Source: Caenorhabditis remanei
Lineage: Eukaryota > Nematoda > Chromadorea > Rhabditida > Rhabditidae
NCBI RefSeq assembly: GCF_010183535.1
Contig: NC_071333.1
Coordinates: 1,984,001-2,048,000 of the forward strand
Direction of reading: 5' to 3'
Length of the DNA stretch: 64,000 nt
Shown here: one piece after another, positions 10,393 to 23,610 of the stretch
How the letters are laid out: every line of letters starts with the position of its first letter
Numbering within the stretch: the first letter of the stretch is position 1
Program-made: the position numbers and the translations under genes
The notes under the pieces: generated by a model
Told to the model about the DNA's origin: nothing
Databases searched by the model: none
Seen by the model: only the letters and a program-made list of their open reading frames with translations

Positions 10393-13019
10393 TTAAACAT
10401 AGGAAACGCTCTTTATTTTCCCTCCCCAGTTAACAATAATCACTTTGTTCCTCCATCTGATACCGGAGTCCATAACCGCTTTCACAAAAATAATGGGGAA
10501 TGAAAGTTCTCGGAGGGTCCACAACACGATGAACTCCAGAATGCTGAATGGAAGTGGTGCGTTCTAAAAGAACTCTGTGTTTTTATCGAAAAAGGGTTTG
10601 ATTCTGTACCTGCATGATATTTAGAACGATGAAGTCAACAGTGATCCAGAAAATGACATGAAGGGTGAAGATGGGGACGAGGTGGATTCCGAATAGGTAG
10701 TGGAGGCTATAGGTGATGATTGTGCCGGACGGAAAACAATCCTGGAATATAGGAATTGTGAAATAAGAGTTGACAAGAGATGTTTGTTCTAGAAATTTCA
10801 AATATTTTTATATTCAAAATGTTCGACTTCTGGAACCTGGGTAAAGAAATAATAGGGTTTTGCCCAGGGATGTGCGGAACTACCAATTCCGGGAATTTCG
10901 GAAACTCGGTTTTTTGAGTTTAGTTTTTCATGGTCAAAATATGCAGTAAAAACTAAAAACTCTGTAAATTTTTAATAAGATGTGACGTTTTGATTTTTTT
11001 TTTCACGCAACAAATCCTCAAAATTTGAAAAATTTTCGACAGAAAATAGTTCCGAAAATTGCCCGAAATTTCGGAAAATTCGGAATTTCCGATTGGCGTT
11101 CCGCATTATGCCGAGATTCGATCTCCTCCCTCTCATTACTAACCTGGAATGGCTCCACTAAAACGATTTGGGGCATCATGGACAAGCGGAGCTTGAACCA
11201 ACGTCCAACTCGGTTGAAGAACGCATTGAAGGTTGCCGAGGAAGCATTTTGAAGGGCTGGATGAGCAGAGATCCCTGACTTGTATCCCAGCTCGGCCATT
11301 TTCTTTCCAATGAAATAATCCTCTGCCAAATACTCCCCAATCGCCTCGAATCCTCCGCATTGATCCAAAACCTCCTTCCTGAACATCGAAGACATGCCAG
11401 TGGGACAATTGAACCGGAGACAGTTGCCGGCAAGATAGATTCTTGCGTGGGAGGTACCGAAGTACACCTAGATTTAGGGAAAATTGGAACTTTTCAGACC
11501 AAAATTTAAAACTTACATGTTCGAAAGCAGCGGCAAACCCGGTCCGATCTTCACAAAATGGGATTTGAGTGACCAGAGCCATTTTGTCGTCCTGCATGAT
11601 GGTGGCAGCCATGTCGGAGATAGCGTCTGGCCGCATGTAGATCCCACTGTCGTTAATTGCGACAAGTGGGTACTTGGCAACGGCGTAGGCCGCCGCCATA
11701 TTATTGACTTTCGGGTTGAGACCAACCTTAATTCCTCCTGAAATTATCAATTGGATTGCGTTTGAATACAATCAAACTCACCAATAAACACTTTGGAATC
11801 GACGTTTGGGAACTTCTCCATGAGAGTCTGCACGACTTCGATTCCAGGTTCATCACTGCTCTCAAAACAGAAGAGCAACTCAAGTTGAGGGTGTCTCGAA
11901 GTGAAGAGCGACTCCAGATTCTCAGAGAGATTGTCATCAGTTCCGACAATTGGTTTGATGATCGAGACGCCGGGCAGTGTGGAGGAGTCCAGTCGAGCAG
12001 GGTGATGGAGTCGGTGCTTGCTGGAAGGAAAAAAAATAGTTGAAAATGGATAAGAGTAGCGAAAACTTTCTATTCTTTGAAAATGTTTCAAATGAACCTT
12101 GCTTTCAGAGCTTTTGCATTCCTAAAGTTTAAAATTACTACCAGACTGAAAACCCATTTTGAAAACCAGGCGCCAATTTATAGAAGTTCAAGTTTGGACG
12201 CATTAAGAAAAAAAATTGCAATGATAGTCACTTTAATGTCATAACCTGCTGTTTTAGTGAAAATTGTCTATTCTGGTTTCTTGAAAACATGAGTATCTAG
12301 AAAGCTTCTATTTTCTGAGGACACAATACAGTACAGGCCTAAAGGATACGAACTTCGGCTGTTTTCAGTTGAAAATGTCCAACTTTGAGAGGGTGTCCTG
12401 GTAATTCTGATTGTTACAGTCTGTAGGTTTTTGATGAATCATTAAGATCAAAAGAAGAGCTTTATTTTTGTGGTGGAGAACTTTTTGGTACGACCAATTT
12501 CTAGTAAGTTACGTATCGACAAAGTAATTTCTTCCTCAAATCGACCAATTTCAGTGTAAAATGGTGCTATTTTTGAACTGTCGTCTTGAAATGATTATAA
12601 CTCTCTAGGGAGCGTTTGTGCAAAAAAGTTGTCAACTACAAAAATGGAGCTCTAATTTTAATCTATGTGTTTCTTTAAAAATCTAGTGGATGTGACAATC
12701 AGAATTACCATGACACACTCTCAAAGTTAAACGATTTCAACTGAAAATGGCCAAAGCCCATATCTTCTTGACCGGTAATGTAAATACCCTTCCCAAGATA
12801 CTGTATCCTATTTCAAAACTACAAAGCCCCCACTTACCCATAACACAGGCCAACAATGTGGAGGCAATAAAGTGCGCCCACAAAGATGACCCCGAGTGTA
12901 GCAAGGCACGACCATGCATCCACGACGTCCAGAACCGTCTGAACCCAAGCCAGCAGAAGCAGGAAAAGACGGAAGAAGGGGGAAGACGGCGAGGAGTGTT
13001 GTTCGGCGATCTCCGTCAT
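10393..13019 (-). CDS. Ceramide glucosyltransferase (glucosylceramide synthase), GT21 family
   Basis: Six exons join in phase: 13019-12838, 12020-11782, 11737-11517, 11467-11144, 10741-10610 and 10563-10393, for 422 residues. This is close to animal UGCG proteins of roughly 400 residues and to worm CGT-1/2/3. The enzyme moves glucose from UDP-glucose onto ceramide on the cytosolic face of Golgi/ER membranes, the first step of glycosphingolipid synthesis. Family motifs are all present: the N-terminal membrane segment with PGVSIIKP near 77-84, the D2 aspartate in NDSG (D170), the D3 aspartate in EDYF (D264), and the (R/Q)xxRW motif as RVGRW (300-304). Hydrophobic C-terminal segments come from exons 5-6. 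ATATTTAG upstream of the ATG is a plausible acceptor for a leader. Intron 1 holds a fold-back repeat (12325-12810). All catalytic residues are intact. I cannot tell which of the several worm paralogues (cgt-1, -2, -3) it matches. Confidence 0.95.
12325..12810. repeat. Fold-back repeat, family F copy A (cgt intron 1)
   Basis: The left arm, TTTTCAGTTGAAAATG then CAACTTTGAGAGGGTGTCC, is answered by its complement at the right (ACACACTCTCAAAGTTAAAC, then TTTCAACTGAAAATGGCC). Inner arms carry the family hallmark: a GACAACTTTTT-type motif, a GTACGGACA-type motif and CTCCCTAGAGAGTTA, with the same in reverse across a short loop. The whole is a near-palindrome of nearly 490 bp. Confidence 0.8.
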
Positions 13020-13024
13020 TTTTG

Positions 13025-16000
13025 AGGCAGTTAGTACAGGCTAAATATTCAAAAGTAATGGACTTTAATTTTAGATTAAAAAATATAGTTATTAAAGCAA
13101 AAAAGCGTAACAATGAACATTTGGTTTTTCCCTATTTTTTCCAACTGAGAATAGATATCAAGGGAACTTTTGAATACAACGAATTCAAAAAAAGTATCAG
13201 ATATGAAATGAAGGTGAGCAAAAAGAGAGGTACAGAAACACTACCGATTATACTAGACGGTACAGATAATATAAAGGAAACAGATATTCTGGAACCAGAT
13301 TTTTTTTCTAACCCTTCAAATATTTTTTATTACAGTGGTATCACTATTAAAACATAATTTCCAGAAACCGTTGAAAAATTTTTTTTTTGAATTCCCAGAA
13401 ACTATTTATTGAAAAAACTGCTCTAAAATGTTTATATTCAAATCCTCAAGCAAGTTTGAACTCAAAACCGACCGTTCGCCGGCGAGACCCGTTACTGATT
13501 GCGCCAGACGTCTTAAAAGTAATCAAGAACATAATGGTGATAAGGAAGGGGTATTTGTAGCAGTCGAGTCGTCAAGTTTTTCAATATGTGTTCTGGATAT
13601 TCGAAATTCCTGATTCCCTAACTAAAAACAGAAACAATGGTGGGATTTACACTTGAATTCTTGTTCGGACTGAACATTCTTCTAATGTCTGACCCTTTTT
13701 TTCTCAGAAATGCAGGCTTTGTCAGAAAACTACAATCCATGAGACATGTTCACTAAATTCTTTTTTTCGTCTTTGCCCGTGTAAACTGAACTCTCTGAGC
13801 CCTACAAACTAATATATTTGGTCGCATAGAAAACGAAAAATGTCAGAAGCGATAAAAGTGCAACAAAGAGGAAAAAATATGGAATTACTACGTACATAGA
13901 CATAAAAAAATTTTCTGACCAAATAAAAGTCAAAGTAAAAATATAAATCATTAGACATCAATATCATACCGAATGAAATTCAGTTAACTATAAATTCTCG
14001 GAAAGACAATTGTGTTGACCGACGTCAAACCGATAAAAAGTGTGATAAGATGAAAAAAGCACTATAAAGTATAGATCATTAGAAACGCAGAGAATAATGT
14101 GCTTCAGCTTCTACTTTGATAACAAAAACATGCACAAGGAGTATCGAAACATTATACTGATAAGCCTAACTGACAAAATAAGGTGACTGGCTGGCGCCGA
14201 GAGGAACAAAAAAGAAATTTGGAAGAACGCACTTTTGATGATTATGACAAGAAAAAAACTTGATGAATTAAAAAAAAGACAACTGTTGAAAAGTTTTGAT
14301 ATTAAATTTTATTTTAAAAAGTGGAAATTTTATTTGAGAATGTCGGTTCCTCTCAAAAAGATGTGAAATGAGCTCTTTGCCATGTGCTCTTTCAACCCAA
14401 TTCCCAAAATCTTCTTTCTATTGTGAGATTCTGACATTAATGTGGTGTAACGCTAATTGACCTTTGTCGAATTTTTATGACTACAGCGGACGCCTTTGAT
14501 TGTAGGAGAATAAAAAAGGGATTTTGTAAAAATCCTCCTTTGTATGGAATATTTGATTTCAGTGACAAGACAAAAGTGATTGCTACAGTAATTTTTATTC
14601 AACAAAATTGATATTGTACAAAATTTGAGCGGATTCGACAGAAATTGCTGCAATACCAATGTGAACGGTGCCAAAACGTCACAACTGTCAAAATTAACAA
14701 ATTTTCCAGTTTTTCCTGCAATTTTTTTACTTTTGACAATGAAAACTTTGGAGTACCTAGTTTCCGTGAAGAATAATTTAGAATATCACCACGCTTCACA
14801 AGTTTCAAATTCCGAAATCTCCAAAAAAGAGAAAAAGCAAGGTTTCTTAGATAAATGGTGGAAAAGAAAAAAGTTTAAAAAGTCAAAAAAGTGATCAAAT
14901 TTAATAATCTCTTGGATTTTAGCACATTATGAGCTAAACTGTGGGAAACAAGTGTTAGAAGAACCTTTATTTCGGAGAAACTGGAAAACATTGATGGCAT
15001 TTAAATAATTCAAAAAATAAATGAAAATTGTTCCGCTGCAGACATTCTCCATTCCAATAAACAATAATAGAACACATGTGTTTCCACTTCTTTTTGACCG
15101 GGGAGAGAGCAAGTATTTTAATGATTTATAAGTCGCACAGATGTAGTGCATGTAGATGGTAACTTTGCGTCGTGTTCCAAAAGCTAGTGATTCAAAGATT
15201 TTGCAACTTTTTTTTTGAAATTTCTAACATCGTAGTAACAATGAAATTTCTTGAAAGGTTTCGTGAAAAAAATGGGACATCCGGATGAACAGACACACAG
15301 ACAGACTTACTGAAAACGCAATTGCTAGCAGAGATTTGGACGACGATTCACACAACGGCGGATTCTTCGTGTTCCTCATTACGTCTGAAGGTTTCCGTGA
15401 AGAATTAGGATATCCGGATAAACCAACACACAGACAGACTTACTGAGAACGCAATTGCTAGCAGAGATTAGGACCGAACATGATTTCGCACTATTTCTAT
15501 TTTGATGCTAGACTGACTAACGAATCCGCGTCATCACTTTTCTCCTTTCTGTCAGCCGTTCAGTCATGTTTTTCGAATGTATAATTGGTTGATCGGTTAG
15601 CAAATACTTTGAAAACAGCTCAACTTTATTCGAGTTTATGCTCTTTTTCTGAAAATGATGAATCATTCGAGTTGATGGAAACTTGGCAGATTCATGCTTT
15701 CTGTGGATTATATCTGAAATTTTCTGGGTTTAAAAAATGAAAAAAGTTGTCGCTTCTTATAATGAATCATTTATTGAACAATGAAATGAATCGCAAACAA
15801 AAACAAAAACAAAAAAAATTCAACTAGGAATAGATATTGAAAGTTGAAATGAAAGATTTAGATATGAAAACAAGATATATAAAGAAGGGAATGAGTGATA
15901 ATATGGAAAAAAGTACGGAGATGGTTTCAAAGACGAGATCGAACAAAAAATAGAGAGATCGTTATAAAGAGGAGGTCGGACAAAAAGCAGGCAAAACTTG

Positions 16001-16750
16001 GAAATACAAAACAAAAGAAAGTGGGAGATTTCGATACTAATCAACAATGGTTATTCTATTTTCTCGGTGAAAAAATGAAAACAGAGGAAAGAATAGGAAC
16101 AAAAACACAACAATTGAATAAGTTTTAATTCAAATATAATAAGTTTAAATTTTGGATTAAAGTTTAAATGAAAAAGGTAATGAACACTGGAGACTTGAGG
16201 AAACCCCTCACTAGGCGACAGACCAGGAATGATGAAGAATGGAGCCATAACTTGAGAATCATAGTAACAAGCTAGAATAGGAGAAGATGATAATCATAAA
16301 ACCGAAATAGTGGATGTGAGGGAGTTCTGAAATTTGACAAGAAGAATGAATAAATATGACTGACTGGTATAAAAGGAAGGGGACAAGTGTTGGAGCAATA
16401 TATCCCGTGAGGGTGAGAGAGAGAGAGAGATGGAGATTATAGTCGATTAATGGATTGTGCAAGAAGAGATATGAATTGATCGGGGGAGAGAAATTTTGGA
16501 GAACTAGATGTGATGGAATTCCAGAATGGGATTGTGAAAAAGAAAAAAGACGACGGAAGGAGTATAAATCATGATTGTAGAGGTTTTTCTAGTGTATGAG
16601 AGAATGCGCTAGAGGGAGAAGGAGAATGAACAGCAGAGCGAAATTCTATAACTGAGAGTACATAGGTAGAGAGGAAGGAAATAAGATCTTTGGGACTTGA
16701 GTAGTTGGCTGCAGTGGAGGACAGCAAATGAAGAAATTGATGACCGAAAG
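13025..16750. other. Non-coding spacer with a small minisatellite (15240-15480)
   Basis: No supported gene. At 15240-15480 two copies of a unit containing CACACAGACAGACTTACTGA and AACGCAATTGCTAGCAGAGA occur. They are related to the 135-bp array at 23.1-23.6 kb. A purine-rich stretch with a (GA)n run lies near 16415-16430. The ORF of 147 codons at 12914-13357 overlaps cgt exon 1 in antisense and looks like chance. Confidence 0.6.
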
Positions 16751-16754
16751 CAGT

Positions 16755-19700
16755 TTAATGTCTTCTCTTGGCAGGTGGCTTTCTTGAGGAACTAGTTGGA
16801 GCTCGACGTTTGTTTGAGGCGGCCTGAAAATGTTAAAACTATCCAAATGTAGTTTTTATTTGTCTTTGCAAGGATCTAGACTTGAATTTGAATAGGGAAG
16901 CGAAAATACTTTCAAAGTGGATTACTGTAGTATTGAGCAGCAACTATGAGAAAGTTTTTTTTTAGTTTTTGAATTTTCAAGTTTTTAACTCACTGGTTGG
17001 GCAGGCACGGTTGCCTGGACAGTAGGCACATTTGGTTGTGGCGGCTGTGCTAATGCTCTCTCCATTTTCTCCGCAATCGTTTTTTTCTGCTCCTCTGAGT
17101 ACCAATCCTTGGCCTCTCTGGGGTCAACAGGAATCCTCTCTGGGTTCAATAGACCCTTCACGGTGTCGGAAAGTCGAATCGTCTCAGCACTTGGATTTCC
17201 AGCTGGAACTTAGTTTTCAAAGCTACTATATTAAAATAAATAAAGCTACCCTCAATCTTTGCCAACAACTCCTCGGCATAGGCCCACATAACGTTGTAGA
17301 ATCCTAGATAAAGTTGATTCAGATCGATTCGTTTCAATCTCAATGACTCTTCCTCAATGGCGGTGAGCCTGAAATTTCAATTCATTGTGAGAAGGCATCT
17401 CCAAGAAACAAATTTTTGGGACGCGTTGAACATTTTGAAATTGAAAAAAGTTTAACTCACTCAAACTGCCATTGCAAATACTTCTCCATCAGAAAATTTC
17501 CGCCAATGACCAGAGAGTCCTCCGGAGTGTAAACAAAGTGGAGATATCCAGAAGGGATCATGGCCGTCTCTCCCTTCTTGATCTCCACTCTTTGGAACTC
17601 CGAGAACAACTTTTTTCCAATCCACTCCTTTGGGACATTGACGTCAGTCTCATACTTTTTATAAACTTTCAGATTCTCCGGAGTTGGCCTGGCGACGTAG
17701 AATATTTTGCGACCCTGAAACATTAGAAATGCATTTTTGCAAATATGTATTGAACAGGTAGAGAATACAGTCGGCCCGGTTTGAAAAATAAACCGATTTC
17801 ATACTAAACTATTCGAAGAAAAAGTTTAAATTTATAATTTTTGACTAAATGTTGTTTCATTTGTTTTTAGAAAAAAAAGAATTTGAATGCTAATACGGAT
17901 AATCCAAGCCAACTTTAAAAATATTCAAATGAGACTTACTTCTACAACATGATAATATACCGATGTTGCACTGAAATCTATGTGAATGTCTGTAAAAGAA
18001 TCCTGCATAGATAACAGTACAAACTTCTGGTACTGTGGCATCGACCAAATTTTGTTGCCAATATCCTTCAATTTCTCTCGCCGTTCCTTTGTGTTTCTCA
18101 TTGTGTCCAAAACTTCTTTTTTCTTCTCTTCCAATTGTTTCGTGAGTTTGTCCACAATAGATGAATTCCGGACAAACTTTGGGACAGCGATCTTGTTTTG
18201 AAGCCTAGAAAAGTTATCCGTTCAAACTGGTTAGTTTTGAGTTTTGTCATGATAAACAGTATTGTGCAGTAAGACTTTCAGACTATATTTTCCTGTTAAA
18301 TACAGAATTGCTTCATTTTTGTAGTTGACAACTTTTTGGTACGGACACTCCCTAGAGAGTTATAGTCATTCTAAAAGAACAGCTCACAAATCACTCTATT
18401 TTTGATCTGAAATGGGACGATTCGAGGGCGAAATTACTTTGTCGATATGTAACTCTCTAGGGAGGGTACGTGCAAAAAAGCTGTCAACTAAGAAAATTAA
18501 GCTTTACCTTTGTTGTGTATTGTTCATACATAATTAACTTTGTGGGACAATCAGTGATACCGTAACACCCACTAAAGTTGGTCATATTCAATTTAAAAAG
18601 GCTAAGCTGTATGTCATACTGCACGGTACTGTATAAAACCAGAGAAGGGAAATAAAAAAAATACTTACTTGGTATTTCTAGCCTCAAAACTTAATAGATT
18701 AAAGGCCGCTGTCCGGTTTGGCCTATCCGTCTTGAAAGCCGCCACCAAATCATTCATTTCCATGTCGGCAGACTGCTGACTGTATGAGTCTATTATTTTG
18801 AGTTTCGTTGCTCCTGCTGAAAATATAAATTTTGAATGTATTTTTGTATCACAATTAATAAAAACTCACGAATGAAACTCCGGACATTAGCCAGCTTCAG
18901 CTTCTCCGGGTATTCAAACTCGAGACCATCCTTCGTCTTGAAAAGATGGACACAATTAAATTCCCCTATTTTTTGCTCATAATTGTGTCCATCGTTCCAA
19001 TATTTAACGCCAACATCTCTGAAAAATGGATTTATACAGAGGAAAAAGTTTTCTGTGTGAACTCTCAAATTTTAAGGATCTTCGAAATATTTACAGTACA
19101 ATTCCTTGGTTGAATTTAACAAATGTATGACTAGCATTAAATAAACTACAATCAGTCTTGTCACGGGCCAGGCCGGGCCGGGCCAAAATCAAAGTTATTT
19201 TCGGTCCGGCCAGTTTTGAATAAAAGTTGGTATTTTTTAATTTCTTCTTGAAAAATTCAAAATTTTACCAAAAGATGAGTATGTGTTGTAATTTAGGGAC
19301 TTTTACTACGAAATTTCAAAAAAATGGGTACCGATTTTTGACAAGTCTGAATACAATAACCTATTAAATTTTCTAAAATTGAACTTTTTGATTAGAAATA
19401 CTTTTACAATTACATCCAGAATCATCAAACTTACTTGTTCTCAAATAGATGTTCTCCCGCCACAAACGTTCTCATGAACTCCTTATTGCCTTGTTTGCGG
19501 AATTTTGAAATTGCAGCAATGAAGGCCTTCTTACTGGAACAAAAATTTGATTGAAATTGAAAACTGATAAAAACGTACTCATTGAACTGTGGCAGAGGAG
19601 GAATTTGTAAAGGAGCACGACGAGTATTATTTGCACGTGGCGGAGCGACATTTCTAAAAACTTCGAATATTAAAAACGAAAATTCGTATTCACTACCGTG

Positions 19701-22700
19701 GTGGAATGGGGGCGGGGTGACGAGATGGATTAGGAGCGGCGCGACGTTCTCTGCGCTTCGTGGCGGACACATTCTTTTCGGCAGGAGTGAAAGAGACGGT
19801 TGTCGAGGAGCTCGAGCTTGGCACGTCTGGTTTTCTAGTGTTTGCAGTTATCTTTCTTGCCAATGCACCACTGGTCTTTGCTGCTTTCGGCTTTGCGGAG
19901 GACCTGTAAAGAGCAGAGTTTATTTTGGTATCATAGAAACAGTAGTACAAGAAACAGTTACAGACTTAAAATAGACTTGCAAAATCTCAGGTCGGGCTGG
20001 GACGATGAAAAAATTTGCCAGCCCTAATTTGAGAAATGTGCACAATTTTTTCGAAATTTTCATGAAAAAATAGCCAAAAATGACTGTGTTTTTATCGACA
20101 TTTAAAAGCATAGTCAAAAATTCGACTTTTTGCAAAACAAATTCAAATTGTCAAATTTTTCACAAAATTAATCAAATTAATCACGTGGCGGAGCGACATT
20201 TCTAAAAATTTCGAATATTAAAAACGATTATTCGGATTCTCTACCTCATACGTGGAATCGGATTTGGGCGACGGTCTCGTCGCTTTGTGGGGGAGACACT
20301 CGTCACAACGGGAGTCTCTGCTGGAGTGGAAGTGCCGGCTGTCGCGGAGCTTGTACTCGGTTCTCCAGAATGCATTTTGCTCGAAGATCCCTTTTTGGTT
20401 GATGCACTACTGGTTTTAGTAGTTTCTAACTTTGTTGAAAATCTGTAGAGAAAAGTTACATACCTAAAAATGTTTCACGTCAGAGTAATACAATGTGTTC
20501 ACAGCTATAAAACCGGTGTACAGGGGATGCAAATTAATCGCCTTGGAATTTTGGATGTAAAATGAATTTTTTTGGATGTAAATAATTTTGTCGTTCAAAA
20601 AAAAACATCGAGGAGTATTGTTTTTCAACAGGTCTTTTAGTCCCTGTGTTCTCTAGCAAAGCAAATTTCCGGACTCCGGACAAAAGACGGAGGATCATGT
20701 CAACTTGGGAATTTTGTAATATCTCACTAGGAAATATTTTTTCATACTAGAAATAATTGTTATTAATTTTAAGTTTATCTATTTCTAACTATTTCTAAGA
20801 GTACTTACTTTGGAGGTTCAGCTGGTGCGGCAGTTTTTCGAACTCGCAGTGAAAACTCCGAGAACATATGCGCGGCGCGAAGTTCCTCTTCTTCTTTATC
20901 TTTTTTGGCCTTTTTTGTTGTAACCTTCACTTTTCTGGCAACAGCGGCTGTATCTGCTCCCGGAGCCATGCTAGTGGAAGGACCGGCGATGTCGGTGGCA
21001 TCGTCACCATTTTCTGCTGTTGTTGTTGTAGCCGCTGGTTCAGAACTAGCAACAAGATCGTGCTCAGAAGTTACGTGGAGTGAAGACGAGTCCTCACCAC
21101 TGGCCAGTTCCGATTGTTGGCTGAAATTATAGTGATGTGGTTTTTTTCACTGTCGCAAAAATATACTAACGGTTTGCTATAATTTTACGATTGATGGAGC
21201 TTGTGTTTCGGGAACATAGCACTAGAAATGTCGTAAAAATTATAAATTTGACTAATGCTTTCGCAACAAAATTTTGCAAAAAACACTTTTGATTTCTGAC
21301 TGTCATATTTTAATTTGACAAACTTGTAAATTTAAATTTTGTAAATTTAAATTGGGCTAGCTAGAAAACTTGCGCAAAAAACGAGTCAGCTATATAAGCT
21401 CACTATAAACATAGCTTTGCGCGACCGGCGAGGCATATCTCTCTCCCGATGCTCGAAAAATTTATAAAAGTGTCAATAATAGCAGTTTTCTCACTCTTTG
21501 GTTGCTTGGCTTTCATCTTCTCCGTTGTGCAACATGTCGGCTCTAGTTTCTTGTTTTTCAACTTCGTTGCCGTTAGTGACAGTCTCAATTTCTGTTATTT
21601 CTTGAACAGATTCACCAGAAACAGCTTCACCACTTCCTGCCAAGATAAGTGGAGAACTATCGACGTCGAGCATATCGAGCTGCTCAGAAGAATTGCTCGC
21701 ATTATTTGCCGAATAGAGTGGTGATCTGAAAAATTGTAAATTTTGTCTTGTATCCAAGGATTTTATTGAAAAATATAAAAAAGAAGAGATTTTATCAGTT
21801 TTCAACCAAAATCTATCTAACATTATTATTAATGCAAGCGAGATCATTTGACCTGAATCAAACTTCACACAAGAAGCTTTTCGAAAAACAAAAAAAAGTG
21901 TCTTTCTCCATGTATATCAGAATTGTACGGCTCCAGTACAGTATCGGTTATGAGGTTATGGACTTTGGCCGTTTTCAGATGAAATCGCCCAACTTTTAGA
22001 ACGTGTCATCTTAATTCTGATTGCTACATCTAGTAGATTTTAAATGAATCATACAAATCAAAATTACAGCTCTATTTTTATATTTGACAACTTTTTTGTA
22101 CGAACATTCCCTAGCAAATTACGTATCAACAAGTAATTTCCTCTTCAAATCGACCAATTTCAGTGCAAAATAGAGCGATTTTTGAGCTGTGGTCTCAAAA
22201 TGGCCATAACTCTTTAGGGAGTGCCCGTACAAAAAAGTTGTCGACTACAAAAATGAAGCCCTACTTGTGATATATGCACTTTCTGGGCAATCGATATTGA
22301 GAAACTTTTGGGCAGTGTTGAAAACTATAAAAGTTTGAGGAATTTATCATGATGGTCCACGAATAATTTCCTCGTCAGTATACCGTTACATCACAACCTC
22401 TTAAAATTTTTTCCTAAAGTTATCCCCCTTACCTTTCATTGTCATTGCACATGTTTCCTGATGGCACGTTTTTTCCATTCTCTGAGGCATTTTCTCCAGC
22501 CAACATTCCATCTCCATTATTCTTGTTTTCTCCGTTAGCCATCATATTGATCTGCTTGACTTCAGCAATTTCCATGAGATTTGCACCTGTGAAAGTGTAA
22601 GTATATTTTGTGAATAGTTTTTATCAAAAACTTACGGGTATCAACATTAGCACTGGTTTGATGATCAAAGTCCATTGTGACATCCGAAGGTGTTGATCCA

Positions 22701-22774
22701 GAATTGCTGAAATTTATGGATTAGTTTTAGATTAAAAGTACTATGTCGCAAACTTACATTCTAACTTGCTCCAT
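16755..22774 (-). CDS. JmjC-domain histone lysine demethylase, KDM2/KDM7 (JHDM1/PHF8) type
   Basis: Sixteen exons join in phase: 22774-22758, 22706-22636, 22586-22433, 21725-21495, 21120-20809, 20442-20245, 19903-19697, 19653-19579, 19533-19435, 19018-18870, 18816-18669, 18204-17940, 17714-17461, 17368-17250, 17202-16994 and 16823-16755, giving 858 residues. Such enzymes remove methyl groups from histone lysines using Fe(II) and 2-oxoglutarate in the nucleus. The JmjC fold spans roughly residues 460-770. The iron ligands are H628 and D630 in HIDFSATSVYYH and H701 in IPSGYLH, with T625 and K645 in the 2-oxoglutarate positions, so it should be active. The N-terminal 450 residues are low-complexity (Ser/Thr/Ala/Asn) with basic patches. 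The C-terminus (KRRAPTSSSRKPPAKRRH) looks like a nuclear signal. I see no PHD finger, CXXC or F-box, unlike KDM7 or KDM2. AACTTTCAG 24 nt before the ATG fits trans-splicing. It may match worm jmjd-1.1/1.2-type genes, but I cannot choose. Exon 11 could start 3 nt later. Confidence 0.9.
18255..18635. repeat. Fold-back repeat, family F copy B (JmjC gene intron 11)
   Basis: It carries the inner arms GTAGTTGACAACTTTTTGGT / CTCCCTAGAGAGTTA and their complement (AACTCTCTAGGGAGGGTACG, AAGCTGTCAACTA). It lies entirely within the intron between exons 11 and 12 of the demethylase gene. Confidence 0.8.
19634..20227. repeat. Intragenic duplication: exon 8 edge copied into the exon 6-7 intron
   Basis: The 46 bp at 19634-19679 (the first 20 nt of exon 8, its TAG acceptor and adjoining intron) recur at 20182-20227 with one mismatch. 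Exons 6 and 7 also encode similar peptides ending KRRDRRPNPIPR and KRRERRAAPNPS. Together these show a tandem duplication of a segment of the gene. Confidence 0.85.
21927..22320. repeat. Fold-back repeat, family F copy C (JmjC gene intron 3)
   Basis: Inner arms TTGACAACTTTTTTGTACGA and CCCTAGCAAATTACGTATC are answered by AACTCTTTAGGGAGTGCCCG and AAAAAGTTGTCGACTAC. The outer arms begin GTTTTCAGATGAAATCGCC. Confidence 0.8.
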
Positions 22775-23084
22775 GGCGATTGATAAGTGAGACGATTAGT
22801 TTCCTGAAAGTTATAAATTTATCATTCAAAAGAAATTGAAGCATTAGAAATAAAATTAAAAGACCTCGAAGAGTTAAAAATAAGATTGTTCTACTATATT
22901 CCAGAACATGAGGTTAAAATATGGCAAGCTGATGGAATCCAGATAAAAAGACCCACACCGTTATTCGTCACAAATTATCTGTTATGAGAAGAAATACGCA
23001 AAAAATCGTTTTTCAAGATACGAAGGGCAGGGGAAAAAGACAGAGAGGCGGGGAACCGAGTGTTAATGCAAGTAATTTTTGTAC

Positions 23085-23610
23085 AAAAGGATGGATTCAT
23101 CTTTGTAATCATCTCGCCTAAAGCTGTCCGTGAACAAGTGGGAAATCCCGATGCACGGACACACAGACAAACGCGATGAGAAAACAACTGATAGCAAAGA
23201 TTCAGACAAAGATACATACAAAAGGATGAATTACTCGTTCTTATCATTTCGTCTGAAGCTGTCAGTGAAGAAATCGGACATCCGGATGCACGGACACACA
23301 GACAGACTCTATGAGAAAACAAACGCTAGCGAAGATTCAGACAAAGATACATACAAGAGGATGGATTCCTCGTTCTTATCATCTCGTCTGAAGCTGTCCG
23401 TGAAGAAGTGGAACATCCGGATGGACGGACACACAGACAGACTCAATGAGAAAACAATTGATATCATAGATTCAAACAAAGATACATACAAAGAGGACGG
23501 ATTCCTCGTTCTTATCATCTCGTCAGGGAAGAATTGGGATATCCGGATGTACGGACACGCAGACAGACTCAATAAGAAAACAACTGATAGCAAAAATTCA
23601 GATATCCGTT
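23085..23610. repeat. 135-bp minisatellite, four units
   Basis: The marker CGGACACACAGACA and its variants start at 23156, 23291, 23426 and 23552, so the period is 135, 135 and 126 bp. Each unit contains TCTCGTCTGAAGCTGTCCGT, ATCCGGATGCACGG and GATTCAGACAAAGATACATA. Because both periods are multiples of three, long frames stay open on both strands (160 codons plus, 115 and 94 minus). They carry no protein signature, and I do not treat them as genes. Confidence 0.85.

Noticed and set aside
12914..13357. 147-codon plus-strand ORF
   Set aside because: It overlaps the first exon of the ceramide glucosyltransferase gene in antisense and has no recognisable domain.
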